Assembly: GCA_013399115.1 (NCBI GenBank)
Contig: VXAA01003384.1
Span: forward strand, 62,001 to 126,000
DNA from: Anseranas semipalmata
Lineage: Eukaryota; Chordata; Aves; Anseriformes; Anseranatidae
Length of the DNA stretch: 64,000 bases
Direction: 5' to 3'
Position numbers and translations under genes: made by a program. Below, in pieces: positions 25,701-40,700 of this stretch (position 1 is the stretch's first letter; each line of letters begins with the position of its first letter). Below the pieces are notes generated by a model. It made no database searches and had not been told where the DNA came from. It was given only the letters and a program-made list of their open reading frames with translations.

Positions 25701-28700
25701 TACTTAAACTGCTTTCAGAAGCTGCCATGCTTAGCAACAGTAATGTTTTGATGTATAAGAAGTTACCTTCCCCCTTCCTACAATGTTGTATTTCTTGGAT
25801 AATACAGATAACAACACACTTGGTTTTTGTAATGCTTGGCAAGAGTTTTCCTGCTACTTACGAATTCAACACTAAAAAATAAGAGCAGCAAGACAACTTT
25901 GCACGATAAAATGTGTTTGATGGTCTGCTCAGACAGCAAAAATATGACCAAACCAAGCTAAAGCTTTGAATTTCATCAACTTTTTTTTTTGTGACATCCA
26001 AAGACAGTTATTTCTATCCAGTGGTCACATCCTTTCTTCAGCTGCCAATGAGGCTGTCACTTCACAGACAATGTAATACAGCAGAAATCCATATTGCTGG
26101 TTACAAACACGTCCCAAACTCACTCTTGTTCCCAGCAGGTCATTCCCATTGCCTCCTTAAGGCTGGCATTCTCACATCCAAGTTGATGTGAGGAGACAGA
26201 TAAAACAATTTAATCCAGTTGCAAACAAACACTTTTGGTTAGCTGAACTTCCCACTAAAGCAGTTCTCCACCCTGCTTCAATACTCAGTTACATAAACGC
26301 CAGGGCTTGTGGGAGAGAGAAAGCAAGAGAGGGAGGGGACCAAAAGTGCCCCATTTAAGGAGCAGCAATGACTCGTGCCAAGTTCAAGCATCATATAACC
26401 ACATGATTTCTCATTTACCTCCTGTCTATTTATCAGGAATTTAACTTTAAAGTTTTTGTGATGCACAACAAGGCACATTAAAAGTTCTCTTTTTTTTTTT
26501 TTCCTCTCAAGTTCTGATTTCCAAGTATGAACAGTACCTTAAAACCAAAAAAGTGTTTGTTTGTTTTTTTTCCTTCAAGGATGATGTGTAGCATTTTCTA
26601 AATACAGGTGTCAAAATTCTAGCACCCAAATCTAGCTTCTTTCAAATTTTAAGGAAAAGCTTAAAAAATGGATGCTAGGTAACTTGTGAATTACAATTAA
26701 ACCCTCACATCCTAACCTTATATTTAATATAAGGACCTATTATTTCTTAAAAAGTGTCACAGAAAACCTACTAATGAGAAACAACATTGACATATACAAA
26801 AACATACCCTACAAGATTTTCCACAGCTGAATAATTTTCTTTAAAAATACTTTAATGGACTTAAATATTACAACACGGATGTCATATTGGATATGCCAAA
26901 ACTGTTCTATATAATTATTCCGTAGTAAACTGAAATATAAACCTGTTCTGTGTATATGATAAAATGTTACTGGTTTTTTTTGTTTACTTGGGTTGAGGAA
27001 ATAATGAGGAATACAAAGGTTTAAAGGTCTCTCATGGAAGATGTTTACCTGTGGTGGAGTATAAGGCATTATATCCAATTCACTAGCTAATGGGGTCTGA
27101 AGCTGAGGCATAGAAGGTGTTTCAGTGATATCACCTTCCTCTTCTCCCATCTCTTCTATGTCCTCATCACCTCCTTCCAACTCAGCAAATTTTGCTTCTA
27201 ACTGCTGGATCTTCTTCTCCAGAAGTGGAGATGGCTCCTTCTGAGGAACTATGGGTTTTCTGAAAGGTAGAGGTGGAAGACAAAAAGCAGATGAGAATAC
27301 ACTCATACTTTAAAGGACACAGCAAATACTTTGAAGAGAAAAATCAACGTTTCCATGTTGTTCAATTGTATAAGAAAAAATGGTGACTTAAGAATGTGCC
27401 TATGCTTTCTTTCAGAACACTGAGCAGAAATCATTCAGTATCCATGGCCAGTGTACTATTTCAGTCACTCGTTTGAAGAATTTTTTTTTTTTTGAGTTAG
27501 AAGGCAATTTCAATGCAACAAATACTTCATCTCTGTAATAGAAGGCAGTTAACGCCACAACTTCCTTAGATTTTACATTTTTCTTTAGTTAGAAATTAAT
27601 ATTTTGATTAATATCAGTGTTCACCAACTGGAAAGCTAGTTGTTACCCATACTGAGGACTCGGATATTTTAACAACATCCACAATAATTTACTAATCTGA
27701 TAATATAACAACTTTTACTAAAGTCAGGAGAAGAAAAAAGTAAACATCTGCTGGTATTATGACTGCGAAAAGACTTATTTGGACTTCTTCCCAAAATTCC
27801 AGTCAAATTTCATCTTCTCCTGCAACAATGACTTTTATATATGTACTGGGTCTGCCTGGTATGGCGTCTATTTTTATCACTGCAGCCTGTATGGTGCTGC
27901 CTTTTGGATCTGTGACCAAAACAGTGCTGCTAACGCACAGATGTTTTAGCTCTTGCTGAACAGTGCCACATTATCAAGACCTTTTTTTCCCCCACTCCAC
28001 CCCACCACAGTGAGTAGGCTGGGAGTGGGCAAAAAACTGGGAGGGGACACAGCCAGGACAGCTAACCCCAAGTGACCAAAGAGATATTCCATACCATATA
28101 GCATCACGCTCAGCAATAAAAACTGGGGGAAAGTAGGGGAAAGAAGGGGGGATGTTTGAGGTTATGGTGTTTGTCTTCCTAAATAACCATAGCTTGTGCT
28201 GAGGCCCCGCTTTCCAGGAAGTAACTAAACATCTGTGAGCCAATAGGAAGTACTGAATTCCTTATTTTGCTTTGCTTGTATGCACAGATTTGCTTCAATA
28301 ATTATACTGCCATTATCTTAAACCACAAGTTTCTCTTGCTTTTGTCCTTCTGATTCTCTCCCCCATGCTGCCGAGGGGAGTGTGCAAGTGGCTGGATGAG
28401 GGCTTAGCTGCCAAATGGGTCAATTCACCACAATACAGGAGAGTGCTCAGGTGATCCCCTCATTCCCACAACATTTTTACCTAAAATAGTATATTTCATC
28501 ATCGACAACTTTTGCAGAGAGTGAAAACCTCTTGAGCCCCTTAAATTTCTTCATTTGTTTGTCGCTTTCATTGTAGCGGCTCTCACAAAGAAAAACATCG
28601 TTTTCAGAAATTTCTGTTGGTCTGCAGGAGAGGAAGTCCTTAAACGACAGAACAGCACATTTTCCTGCAGAAATGAAAAGAGCTGAGTAAGAAGGCAGCC

Positions 28701-31700
28701 ACATTTGCAGACATTTTACAAAAAGTGTGGAAACTCAAATCTCTGCCAGTCACATAAGTATCAGCCCAGTATTTAGATCAACTACGGAAAATACATCAAT
28801 TGACAACTCTATTAAATAACGTCATTCATGAGAAACTCACACCAACTGAATGCAGCTTTTGAATCTTTATTTTTTAAGTTTTTTCTTTTGTTGTTCTTTA
28901 ACAAATATCACGATCACTAGTCTGTTAATGATATTAACACAGCATCTTAACTACAGAATGAAGTACATAATAGTATCATTCAACAAACCAAATTTCAACT
29001 TCCTTCTGGATTGACTTTCCAGTTAACATACAAGATTAATGACATTAATAAGCGAGAATAATGGATTTTTCTGTTCTCTGACTGCAGAAAATGTTCACTT
29101 TGATTCACACATGCAATTCCCTTACTGTAAGAAAGCTTCCTCATAGTGAAAATTCTCACTGCAGGTCCTGAAGACAGGAATGCATAGTAGAAGTAGACTG
29201 GATAATCTCTCCTCCTTCACTCAGTATGAATTTGAAATCAAGCCTACACATCATTAGGAATCTCTTCAGATTTTTTTTTTTTTTTAAATGTACAGAAAGA
29301 TAGCGTCCATTGGATTTAAAGTTGTTAATAATTACCCAAAATGCAAGTCATAGGACAGGTCTCCTCCAAGTTACTCAAAAACACTTCCTTCTTGTAGAAC
29401 ATTTTAGTTGGTTCATGTTCAGTTTCTTCAGGATGGATAAAGATTGGACCAAAGAAATACGCAGCTCCATCTCGCACCCACATCTTTTCAATTCTAGAAG
29501 GAAAACCAAACCACTGAAAGGCCATCCCTCCTAAAAGAGTCAGCTGGATATATTGGGTTGTTCAGGAAGACTGGGGGTATGAAACGAGTACAGAAGTACC
29601 ACCATTCCAACTGCACAACTGTCACTATTTTTCAGGCTGATAAACTTCCACCTTAGCCTATTAAGGGCTTCTAACTTTTAGCTTCATTCAGAAGATTTTT
29701 TCCTATCCTCTTTCATACTTTTTGCAACAAGCCAGTCTTTTGTCCAAGGTATTTTTATAGATACAAGCTGCAAAAAAGAAGTTGTGCCTACCTTCCTACC
29801 CGAGGTCGCACTAACCCATGTGATTTTATGAAGACACAGTCCCCAACCTTAAGCCACATATCATTATAGCAGAGCTGTTCAAAGTAATGGCAACCAGGTT
29901 CTCCATTGGACATTTCTACTGGAACATCTTCTTTGTCCTGCAGAAGAATATGCATTTAGAAACTTGTGGAGGAAGGAAAGCCAAACACATAAATAAAATG
30001 ATGCCAGGTGCAAGTAAAATAGACTTTTCTTTATCTTTATGCCACCAATAATAGGCAAACACCAAACAGACCTGTAAATACAAAAATGAGGGACCTCGGA
30101 ATTTAAAAATGAAATATCCAAGCCACAGCTATCCTCCATGTACATTGCAAGCTTTCCTATTTCACAATCAAAGCTGTAATTTTGCCAGTAATTCAGATCT
30201 TTTTTTGTTCTAAGGCTCCAAAGTTAATAATTTGTCTGTCTATTTTGATGTCTTGTTTTAAAGCACAGTAAAACTCTTAAGAGGCATGGATTAAGTATTT
30301 GGCCAAGTTAAGATACATAAAAATTTAATGATTCGCCTCTCATACACAATAATATGAACGCTCCATATATATACACTGAGTACAAAATCATACAATTTGT
30401 TGTACTTAATTTCTTATTTTTTAGTCAAAACTCATTGCCTCATTTGACCTTTTAGTTCAGATTACAGAAAGACAATGAAAACACAGGATCCCCCTCAACA
30501 TGTGGCAGGAAAAGACCTCACAACTTTTCATTCTCTTGGTAGAAAGAATTCCTTCTTTTGTCATAATGTGAGTAAATACGATAATATATACTAAGTGTCT
30601 GATTAAAACTGACAATGAGTGTGCCAGGTATTCTATTTTGAGGTTCTGTTAAGAACATTCAGAATGTAAAGCAGACTTATGACTCTAAAATTATTTTACA
30701 TAAATTTAATTAAATTTAGTGCAACTTAATGCATTTAAATAAATCAGTTTATTTATCTTATGCCTCTAAACACAATAAAATAAACCACTTTAACCTAGTA
30801 GGTGGGCCAGATATATTCTTAAGCATTTTGAGAATAAACTGCTCAGTTTTTAACCATAAATAGGTCACAAACAATATTATATTACGTATTATTACTGCTG
30901 CCTAACTACTGACAATTTTACTGAAACACGACATAAGAAAGCAGGTCAGCATCACTATGAGCTAAAATTAGACTTTTAGCCCCACTGATACTGTAGGATT
31001 AGAACAAGCTTTTCAGTTGAAACTAATTTTTTTCTAAAGCGGTAAAGAAAAAAAAAAAACCCTTAACATGATCACAAGAAAGCATTTGTAAAACCCAGCA
31101 AATAGGCAGACAGTTCATTTTTTGTTTAGTGTCTTTACATTTTGTTTGTATCTATGTATTTTATGTATAATAATTTATAACAAATATTATATTTATTTAT
31201 TTTTGTGTCTGGATGCTGTGAAACCTAGGTCATGAGGGCTTACATTTCACCATTCTTTATCTGTCAAACATACCAAACGTTCATCTTATTATCTTGCATA
31301 CCTTTTCAAGATGAAGGATACTTTCTCCCACCTTACTGTCCTCTAATGTTTCTGACTGCTTCTCCTCCTCTGCTTTGTCTGTATTAGCAAATACAGAAGC
31401 AACACGGACCACAGGGAGGGGCACATCTCGTGGGACAAATCTTACAGAGCTTACAGGCATAGTCCACAGTTTAATCTTTTTAAAAGACTTTGTCTTTGCA
31501 GAGTAACGCGACTCACAGACATAGACATCCTCATCTCTAAAGTTTTCAGGACAGAGTTTAAAATATTCCTGCAGAAGGAAGAGAATTACATTTTTACATG
31601 AAATATTTCAGCAACACATCCACCCCCACGAAAGACACAATGAACTCCCTCTCATGTTCCCCAATTTTTTCTATGCATTTATCAGAAACATTTTTAGACT

Positions 31701-34700
31701 GATAAAGCCTGTCTGCTGAGTTCTTCACTTACAGTTTGACAAGAACAATGTGGAATCAAACTCGGGATAGAGAGGAAAGACTGTCCTCTTACCAAGCCTC
31801 CACGCCACTCAAGTCTCCCTCAGCTCCAAACCTACATGCTTTTATGGGAACCTTTAAGAATTTACCTGCAATTTCTCTACTATATATAAATCACCATCAC
31901 TTGGATGAACTACAAATCTCATGAAGCAAATGAAGAATACAAACAGTACATAGAAGCAAGTCCTTTTTTATATAAGTGTTAGTAGAATGCCTACAAATTA
32001 GAATACCTACACCTCTTCAAGAAAATAGCATAGAGCATATTAGTTGTTTAACAAATTAGTCCAAAGAGTTTCTCACCTTAACAAACATGACCACACATTT
32101 GCCCAAAATTTTGCTAACTGGAACTTTATTGTAATAGTCACTTTTAAAAACCTCCTTCTCCAAGAACTTCCGTGTTGCAAGATGAAATGTTTCGTTTGGT
32201 CGATAAAACCAACAGCCATACAGCCATTTCTCTCCTTTAAAAAAAGGCAAAAAAGAGGGGGACAAAGGAAAAGATCTAAAAAGGTGTATTCTCTAGTGCA
32301 CGAGCAAGCAAAACCAACTACAGATTGTTTTATTTATCCAACAGAGACATAGTAATTTATACTGAGAGTAAACTTAACTGATTTAAAACAGGAGAAGATT
32401 CCTTGATGGTTTCAGGTAAGGAAAACCAGGTTACTTAGAAATCCTGCAAATTGTCTTTTTTCCAAGAAAACTGATTCCTTCTTTATTTTGCTGGGTCAGG
32501 TTCTGTAGAACCAAATGTCTATGGGAAACACAGTCTACAACTTATTTATAAATCTTTACTTTCAAGCCTTGAAATGGCTTACAACATTTGCACTTAAATG
32601 TGCCCGACTTTGGTTCAGAAATTTCTATTAGCACAGAAAAATCTCATGCGTTCTTCTGTACCTAAACTACAAGAAGCTCATTCCACTTTGAAGAGCCTAT
32701 TCTCCAGGATGCTTACAATTTAGGAGTGGGTAGTGAAGAAAATCAAAAAAGCATGTGTAGATCCAAGAACTTTATATTAGTAATTCTTTTGGGACAAAGC
32801 AACTCCAAAACAAGCAAGAATACTCACCAGTCCACACATATGTCTGCAAATGCAATAATTAATATCTACAAAGAAAGGGCTCAGATTTGAAGATGTACAA
32901 AGTTTCACTGTTTATCTTTCTATAGCAAAGGCATCCTTACCAGCAGAATCTTCCCACAGCCTCTCAATACAGACTATGTGAGGTTGCAAGTTGGCTTCAG
33001 CAGGCTCCACATAGACATAATCTCCTACGTGGTACATGCTGTTCTTGAAGCTGCAATCCTGGCTGTAGGTCCGATGCAAGCTTGACAGTCCAGCTGAGCC
33101 AGAAGAATCTTCACTCTTTTCAGCTTCTGTTTTCAAGAACAGGGGGGGAATAGACATGAGTAATGCCACATTTACATGTTAACCACGATTTCTGATGTGA
33201 ATGCCTTCACCCTTTGCTTAGTGCTGGATAACTCACTCTTCTGTGAAGGACAAAAAAAGACCTTTCATTGAGATCAGGGTTAAAACATGTATCTAAAATA
33301 GGTAGCTGAAGTGTCAAATCTGCTTTAAGTATACACTTTAACTTTCAGTGACTTGATCCTGTGGCCATAGCCTTTGAGTCTCCTACAGGAACAAAAGAGG
33401 GACTCTAGAAACATACTATCAACTTTTTAATCCTTCATGAAGCACTCTTCATGAATTGAGTCAAAGAAATTTTGTTTAGTGAATTCCTTTAAAACAGTAA
33501 TGACTAATATTTGCATTTAAAACAGTATTTTTGTTAATACCGTTGAACATAACGTGTATGCAAGTGCAGGTAAAAGTGAAGAAAAAGAAGATGGCTGCAA
33601 GCAGGTGCATTACTACACATTAGTAATGCTTGTTGGCTATCAATGCAATGTCAATGTTTAATGCACTACCATGCATTATTCTCTAAGGTAGTAAGATCAT
33701 GACCCTGCAGCTGTGAATTGGGAACCTAGTGTAGTAGGTGCCGGTCACAGAACAAAAAGAAGAGATCCTCCTTCCTTTCTGTTCCTAAATGGCCAATGCA
33801 GAAGTGCCACATGGCCACATGATACCTGATGCCTTCTCTGCCACTAACTTCCAGTCTGAAGGAAAGGTGCAAGTGTGTTTTGTGCTGCACCAAACTCTCT
33901 TTTCTGCTGCTTGTGCTGCTGAAGGTTGGGGACCACTTCTTCAGCTGAGTTTTACTGAGCCCTTCAGGTGAGGGAGGAGGAACACACTGACAGCACCAAG
34001 CTCAGAAGCCTTCAGAAAGGCACATTTTGCTTTCTTTGGGGTTTTTAGCTATCACGGAAAGACAGAAAAAGTGCATCACAGCTGTTGTCCCCTTACAGTA
34101 CTGAGCCTGGTTGGAGCAATCAGCTTTACTGATGCTGACATTGATGCCATATGGGAAGACAAACCATGTCAGAAAGAGGACAAAGAGCTAACAGCTCTGC
34201 TCCTATCTGTGGAAGGGAACAATTAGAGAGCTTTATTCATTCCCCCTGACATGCTCCACAACCATTATAAGCACAGTAACAGCAAGGAAACATGAAACAC
34301 AAAGGACCTTCACAGTAGGCTTTTTACCCTACAGAACACTGAAAGCCTGTTCCTCTTCACACTCACAGCAGCCAAGCAAGAAACACGAAAGGCTTACTTT
34401 GATATCATTTCATTAGCAGTGTTAAAAGTATGATCAGAAATAATACCTTCAGCACATCAAGAAAAATGGTATTTGCCAAAAAAGAAATGACTCAAAGGTC
34501 CATTAGAACAGTTATTGCTAAGTTTATTATCAACAGAAAGCAATAATAAAAACTATTCTTTTCTTTTGTAATATCCTTGGAATAAGACTACTGGTACCTC
34601 AATGTGTCCTATTAAAGTCTACATAATGTTAGTATCTACGTACATCTCTGTTTTAAAGACATCTGGCCTGGCTGATAAGGATCAAAATAAAATACTTCTC

Positions 34701-37700
34701 TCATAACCTTAAAATGCAAGACTTTTTGTGGACAACCAGAGAGACCATTGAGGTCCCTTCAGTAGGCAAAGCTGCAGCAACAGCAGAGCATACATCATAC
34801 ACATAGGTATATTTCTCAATACATTTAATATTGATGAAAAGAAAATAGCTACCTCTCTTCTCCTCCTCTCTTTTGAGCTTATCCTCCTCTATTTCTTTGG
34901 GCAGCTTTTCCTTTTTTTCTTTTTCTACATCATTGTGAAGGTGCTTGGTGGTATAGCTGAGAGCGGGTGACAGAAGAATCTCTCCATTTTTACAAAGTTC
35001 ATCTCGAATTTTAATAAAGAACTGCTGAAGTTCAACCGCATCCTCGTAAATCTCTGAATCAGTCCTGTATAAAAATAGGTACAATAAGACATGGCAGAAA
35101 CATACTTTGTGCAGAGTCAAACAGGATCCTAAACACCCATCATCCACCACACTTTGTGTTAAAACTCCTATTTAAACAAATAATGCTCTTCTTTACCATG
35201 CTACTCTGGACTTTTTGTAAAACAATCTTCACCGCAGATCCTGTCAGCATTTAACCTGGCTGCTAGCTTAAAACCGGAAGCATAAACCTAGAAGGCTAAA
35301 CCTTGCTTGTCACCAAGTCTATCCTTCACTTGAAAGTATTTACTAAATGAAAGTTTAAAAATTAAGTGTAACTAGTGCTACTTTTCAAGTTCAAGTAGCA
35401 GAGTAACTTGTGTTTGACTTAGAGTTCATCATATGGCAAGAAAAGCTATTTTTAGAGTGAAGGAGGTTATAGGAGGCTGTTTACATGTCCTGGAAAATGA
35501 AACAGTGATTGATATTCTGTGACCCAAGAGAACAGTTTCCAATCAAATACCACTGAGTAATTATGGGCTGTTTTTATCTGAAGAGGTACTTAGCTAAAAA
35601 TGGCCTTGGCCTTCTTTGAAATCTACTGCCAGCCTTCCAGTCATAAAACTTAAAAGTCTCCGTGAAGGTGAGGCAAAAGGCAGATTAGAGCAATCACCAC
35701 TATCGGCTTGCTTGAAGGCTACTCAGATATACTTACTGATTTAGGGAAGCATCTAACGATCCACCACTAGGTGGAACACCGACAAACTCAGAGATAATTT
35801 GCAATGAAAAGTCCTGCTGATTTCTTTAACAAAATGTAAAAGGAGAAAGAACACAAAATTACTCAACATAACCCAGGTAAACAGTTTCTCTCTATGTCAG
35901 CTCACAAGCAAATTGCCAGAAAACATCTACAGGGAAATCGCGTGTTACGTCAGCCACCGTCCTTCAAAGTCTGTGTCCATCCTTTTCCACTACAGTAAAA
36001 CAGGTCATTTACTCTGATAATTCTTGCTCCCATTCACTCTAGAAAAGGCCTCCCATATTTCTACCCAAGACTTTCCCAGTGAAAAAAATTAGTGAAATCT
36101 TTCCTGGAAGCAGATTTACCATGCTAGCATAGAATTTATCCTGCATGTGCAACACATACAGTCAATCCATCTCATGTGGACCTACTGAATAAATGTAATA
36201 CAGATGCAGAAACATGCCAAGATTCACAAGCAGTTTTAATCTGGCTGCAGCACATCCAGGATCCTTTAGCAAATACCTAACTTTCTAAAACACAATTTCA
36301 GAAGCAAAAGCAAACAAAAAAGACACCCAAATAAGCCAGCAAAACAGAACAGAACAAAACCCAAGAGAGAATTCTTCCAAGAAAATCATGATGTATTTTA
36401 CTCAAAATTAAATTAGGCACATTGCCTACTACCAATGGGAAAGGCAATGCCCACTAAAGCTTCACTTTACCAAGAGATTTCTATGCTTACTCATAATGAG
36501 CGGCAGCACAGACACTGGTAAGTCATGCTCCATCTGCTAGTCTGCTGTCAGTTTGTTTTATAGTTTACCTAAAAGCAGTATTTTTGTATACACCAGTCCT
36601 GAAATAGCAGAAAAATTAAAGCTAACTGCTTAAGACCAAAACTACTTGCCACTGGCCCTCCTCTACAGTCTGTTCACTTCCAAAGATTACTTCTGAGAAC
36701 TTAAGTAATAATAGTAACATTAACAAAACTGACTTATCTTGAATTAATTCAAGATAAACACTGCAAGAAGTTTTAAATGCTCATAGCTTTTGCACAATGT
36801 TATAATTCATACAACTATGATTGCTCCAAGAGAGTAATCCACTAGTCAAGCAGTTGAAGAAGAGCTCTTCCTCTTCGTTTTTTCAATTCAGAAGTTAGCA
36901 CAAACCTGGTTTTCGTGAGGTGTGCCTCCGGAAGATAAAACATCAAAACTATCTCATACAAGAAGCCTAAGTTGTTCTTTGTTTATAAATGAAAACTTAC
37001 ATTCCACTGAAGACGTGATTGAGCACAATTTTCTGAACAACCACACCAAGGATAGCAAACACCTTAAAATACTTCAGTCTTTGCCTAACTTTAACACGCA
37101 AAATATGCTGTAAGACAACAGATATCTGAAAAACATGGCCTTGCTCACCTGTTCATTCTCCTTGCCCTCTCCAGTACCTCAAACATATTCTCCTGGAACA
37201 AGTCCAGTCTTCTATAGCGATTATTTTCAACGTTTTTTCGGATAATATCAAAAGTCAGAGGAGGTTTATTTGGGAAGTTGGGATCAACAGCAGGAATCTC
37301 AGCTAAGGAATCGCTGTAGCATCTGCCTTCATCATCCTGGTGGCTCATAACAGATACAAAAAGGTTATGGATAAGTTCCTGAATTAGCAATGTGACATTG
37401 GGCACGTGAGAATCCTCATCTCCTTCTATCTCTCTCCGAGTTTCGAGTAAAACTTTATGCAAGACCAGGGCATCTTTATAAATCAAAGATTCTGGCTCAT
37501 TGTAGGTGCAAGCGTTATTGAACATCATTACAAAGTCTTCTACCATGGAATCAATATCCTGGTACTTATTGGCCATCATATGACTTCTGATCTTTTCCAT
37601 GTCAACTGGCTTTTTAATGGTTACGTAATAGTCGGGAAGTTCAGACCTAGATGGCAGCCTCAAGAAGATGGCACTCAGTCGCCTGCCTCGTTTATCCGTG

Positions 37701-40700
37701 TAATTCTTAACTGCTTCATACACTTCATTCAATTTCTGCTGCATTGGAGTCATATATTTTGATTTTTTAGGAGAAATGCCACTTTTTCTACCTAAGCAGA
37801 CAAAAGAAGAGAAAATCATCACAAAAACAGACCTTGATCACTTCTTTGTCCAAACCTTTCCATTGGAGGATCACCTATTGAAGAAGCATTTTATGGTATG
37901 AGCAGAGAACTCAAAACACTGAGCCCAATCCAAGCTGCAGCTCCCTTTCTTATTTCTCATAATTGCATGACTTTTTTTTTTTTTAATGTTATTTTTGGCA
38001 AACACTGAATCACACATTCCTTTGTGGCCCAGCAGGCAAAGGTCTCTTCAGACTTTGGCATGGAAAACATGATCTTTTCCTAATGTTATTAGTAACTCCC
38101 TCTAAATTCTATCTGGTCTTATTAGCTCTATGTGCATTTTCCCATATATCCATTGAAAATCCAGTCGTCACAGTCATCGCTAGCCCTAAAATTAAGTATT
38201 ATAAATATTATCAGATTCTTCTATGACAGGTACAAACCTGTCAGACCTGACACATCAGAGAGGATTACTACAGGTAAAATGTAAAATTATGCCTCCCATG
38301 GGGTTAACAGTCAGATGAGATTTTTTTGATTTATTCAGGGCCTCCATTACTGTTCTGCATATTATATGCCTGTGAATTCTCTACTTTCTGCACCACACCA
38401 AAGAGCTGCACATTTCTATTTTCAACAGTGCCTCAAAAGGACTGTGTGCAGTTATTTTCTTTATGTCTTTCTGTGCAATTTTAATTTTCTCAGTTTGCTA
38501 AGTTCTGCACAGGTATTAAGAAGGCATAAGATTTGAGCAGTAACACATCTAGTTTAAGGGTAACAGCTCTAGGAATGGACGTTGTAGCAAACTTTGCCTC
38601 TGTGTTTTTCATGGCTTTCAATAATATTCTAATTAAACCTCATATTTCCTTCATCATTCTGTGGAAATCCCAGACATCTGACCAGGAAAACTAAGAGTAT
38701 TACTCAGTTTGAGAAGCATCTTACTTGTAAGCAATCCCATTAGCACACATTACTGAAGTGTTACTGAGCACACAGCGCAGCATCCAGCATTTGGATGACA
38801 CCACATGCCTAAATGCCAGGCCATTCCGACAATTCTCAAGTTTTTCTTCTTCATTCTAAGTCGTTTTTCTTAGAAATCGCTATATGTAACACCTCAATTT
38901 ATAACATGTAAAGCATGCACATATAAACACCATTGTTGTCATCATAATTTTGAACATATAAGTACACTTTGCATGACAGTGTAAATATGCAGACCATTTC
39001 TTCCATTTTGAAAGGATAAGTCTCTTAGTCTGTATTGTTGGGTTTGGTAAGTGTTCTGCTGAAACATGACAATTTACAAGGTTGCCTTACTTAGCTTTAG
39101 TTTAGGGGATGCAACATCATCATCTTCAGGTAGGGGTCCCAGTTCTTTCCTTTTTTCTTTAAGGATCTTTTCCAGCATATGGGCATCATTGTATACCTAT
39201 TAATCAATAAAGTAATTTAAAAAAAAACACACTAGTATAAGGTGGTTAACTTGATGGCAACAATTCCTATTGTCTCAGGGGGCTGAGATTTGGTCAAATA
39301 CATACCTTAAAGATGAGTTTAGAACTAGCCCCTCAAAACATCTAAATGTTATTTTGAAAAAGTTGAAGGCAAAACCAACTACTCGATTAAAAAGAAGGTA
39401 TTATTTATCAAATAAATATCTCCAACACACTTATAGAGGTAAGCAGAACTGATAAACACAAATCAGTGAGATACAAATCTTGGATAAATTATCCAATTAA
39501 ACTACTTTTCTATTCCAAAGACCAGAAAACAGCAAGGTTCAGTTGTTTTATCAACTTCCACATCAAATCATTCTGTTCAGCAATGATCTCTTGAACTAGT
39601 GCCACTCCACCGAGGTAGAAAGGACTAGAATGGTCTTCCTGGGTCTTCAAATCCAAGCCCAGTGCAGGCAAGCACATCATGAAGTCCTTGTACATTAGCT
39701 GATCAAGTTCCTCATTAAAAGTAACTGGAGGTTTCTTACCACCCTTCTGTTCCACAACATTAAGCTTGCTGACTGGGAAACACAATTTTAGTTTCCAAGC
39801 ATGTTCATGGCCATCTATGTCCTTTTTGCTTATGAATACACCACCTTTTAACCCTCTTTTTAGTGTACCCTACAATAGAATCACAGAATGGTTTGGGTTT
39901 GAAGGGACCTTAAAGATCATCTAGTTCCAACCTCCCTGCCATGGGTAGGGATGCCTTCCACTAGATCAGGTTTCTAAAGCCCCATCCAACCTGGCCTTGA
40001 ACAATTCCAGGGATGGGGCATCCACAGCTTCTCTGGGCAACCTGTTCCAGTGCCTCACCACCCTCACAGTAAAGAATTTCTTCCATATATCTAATCTAAA
40101 TCTACCCTCTTTTAGTTTAAAGCCTTCACTCCTTGTCCTATCACTGCACCTCCTGACAAAGAGTCCCTCCCCAGCTTTCCTGTAGCCCCCTTTACGCAGT
40201 GGAAGGATGCTGTAAGGTCTCCCCAGAGCCTTCTCTTCTCCAGGCTGAACAACCCCAACTCCCTCAGCCTGTCTTCACACAAGAGGTGCTCCAGCCCTCT
40301 GATCATCCTCACAGCCCTCCTCTGGACTCACTCTAATAGGTCCATGTCCTTCTTACACTGGGGGCCCCAGAGCTGAATGCAGTACNCCTCAATGCATTCT
40401 CCACCCAGCCTGTATTTGTGCTTGAGATTTCCCCAACCCAGGTGCAGGACCTTGCATTTAGCCTTGTTGAACTTCATGAGGTTCGCAATATATTCATAAG
40501 TGAAAAGCATATTCATTTCAGGCTACTTATGCTACACTAAACAAGTCCATTCTTCTAGTCTGATCGTCCACATTCTCCGCTTCTATGACAATGAAGTTGG
40601 TTTCCTTGCAATTAAGGACATCCCTTCTCAGAGGTTCTGAGCTCCAGATCATGTGCTGGTGACCCTTCACAGCACAAATACCTTTACATGATAAATAATG

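Noticed and set aside
37457..37762. 101-codon plus-strand frame
   Set aside because: Antisense shadow of PBRM1 exon i (bromodomain 5).
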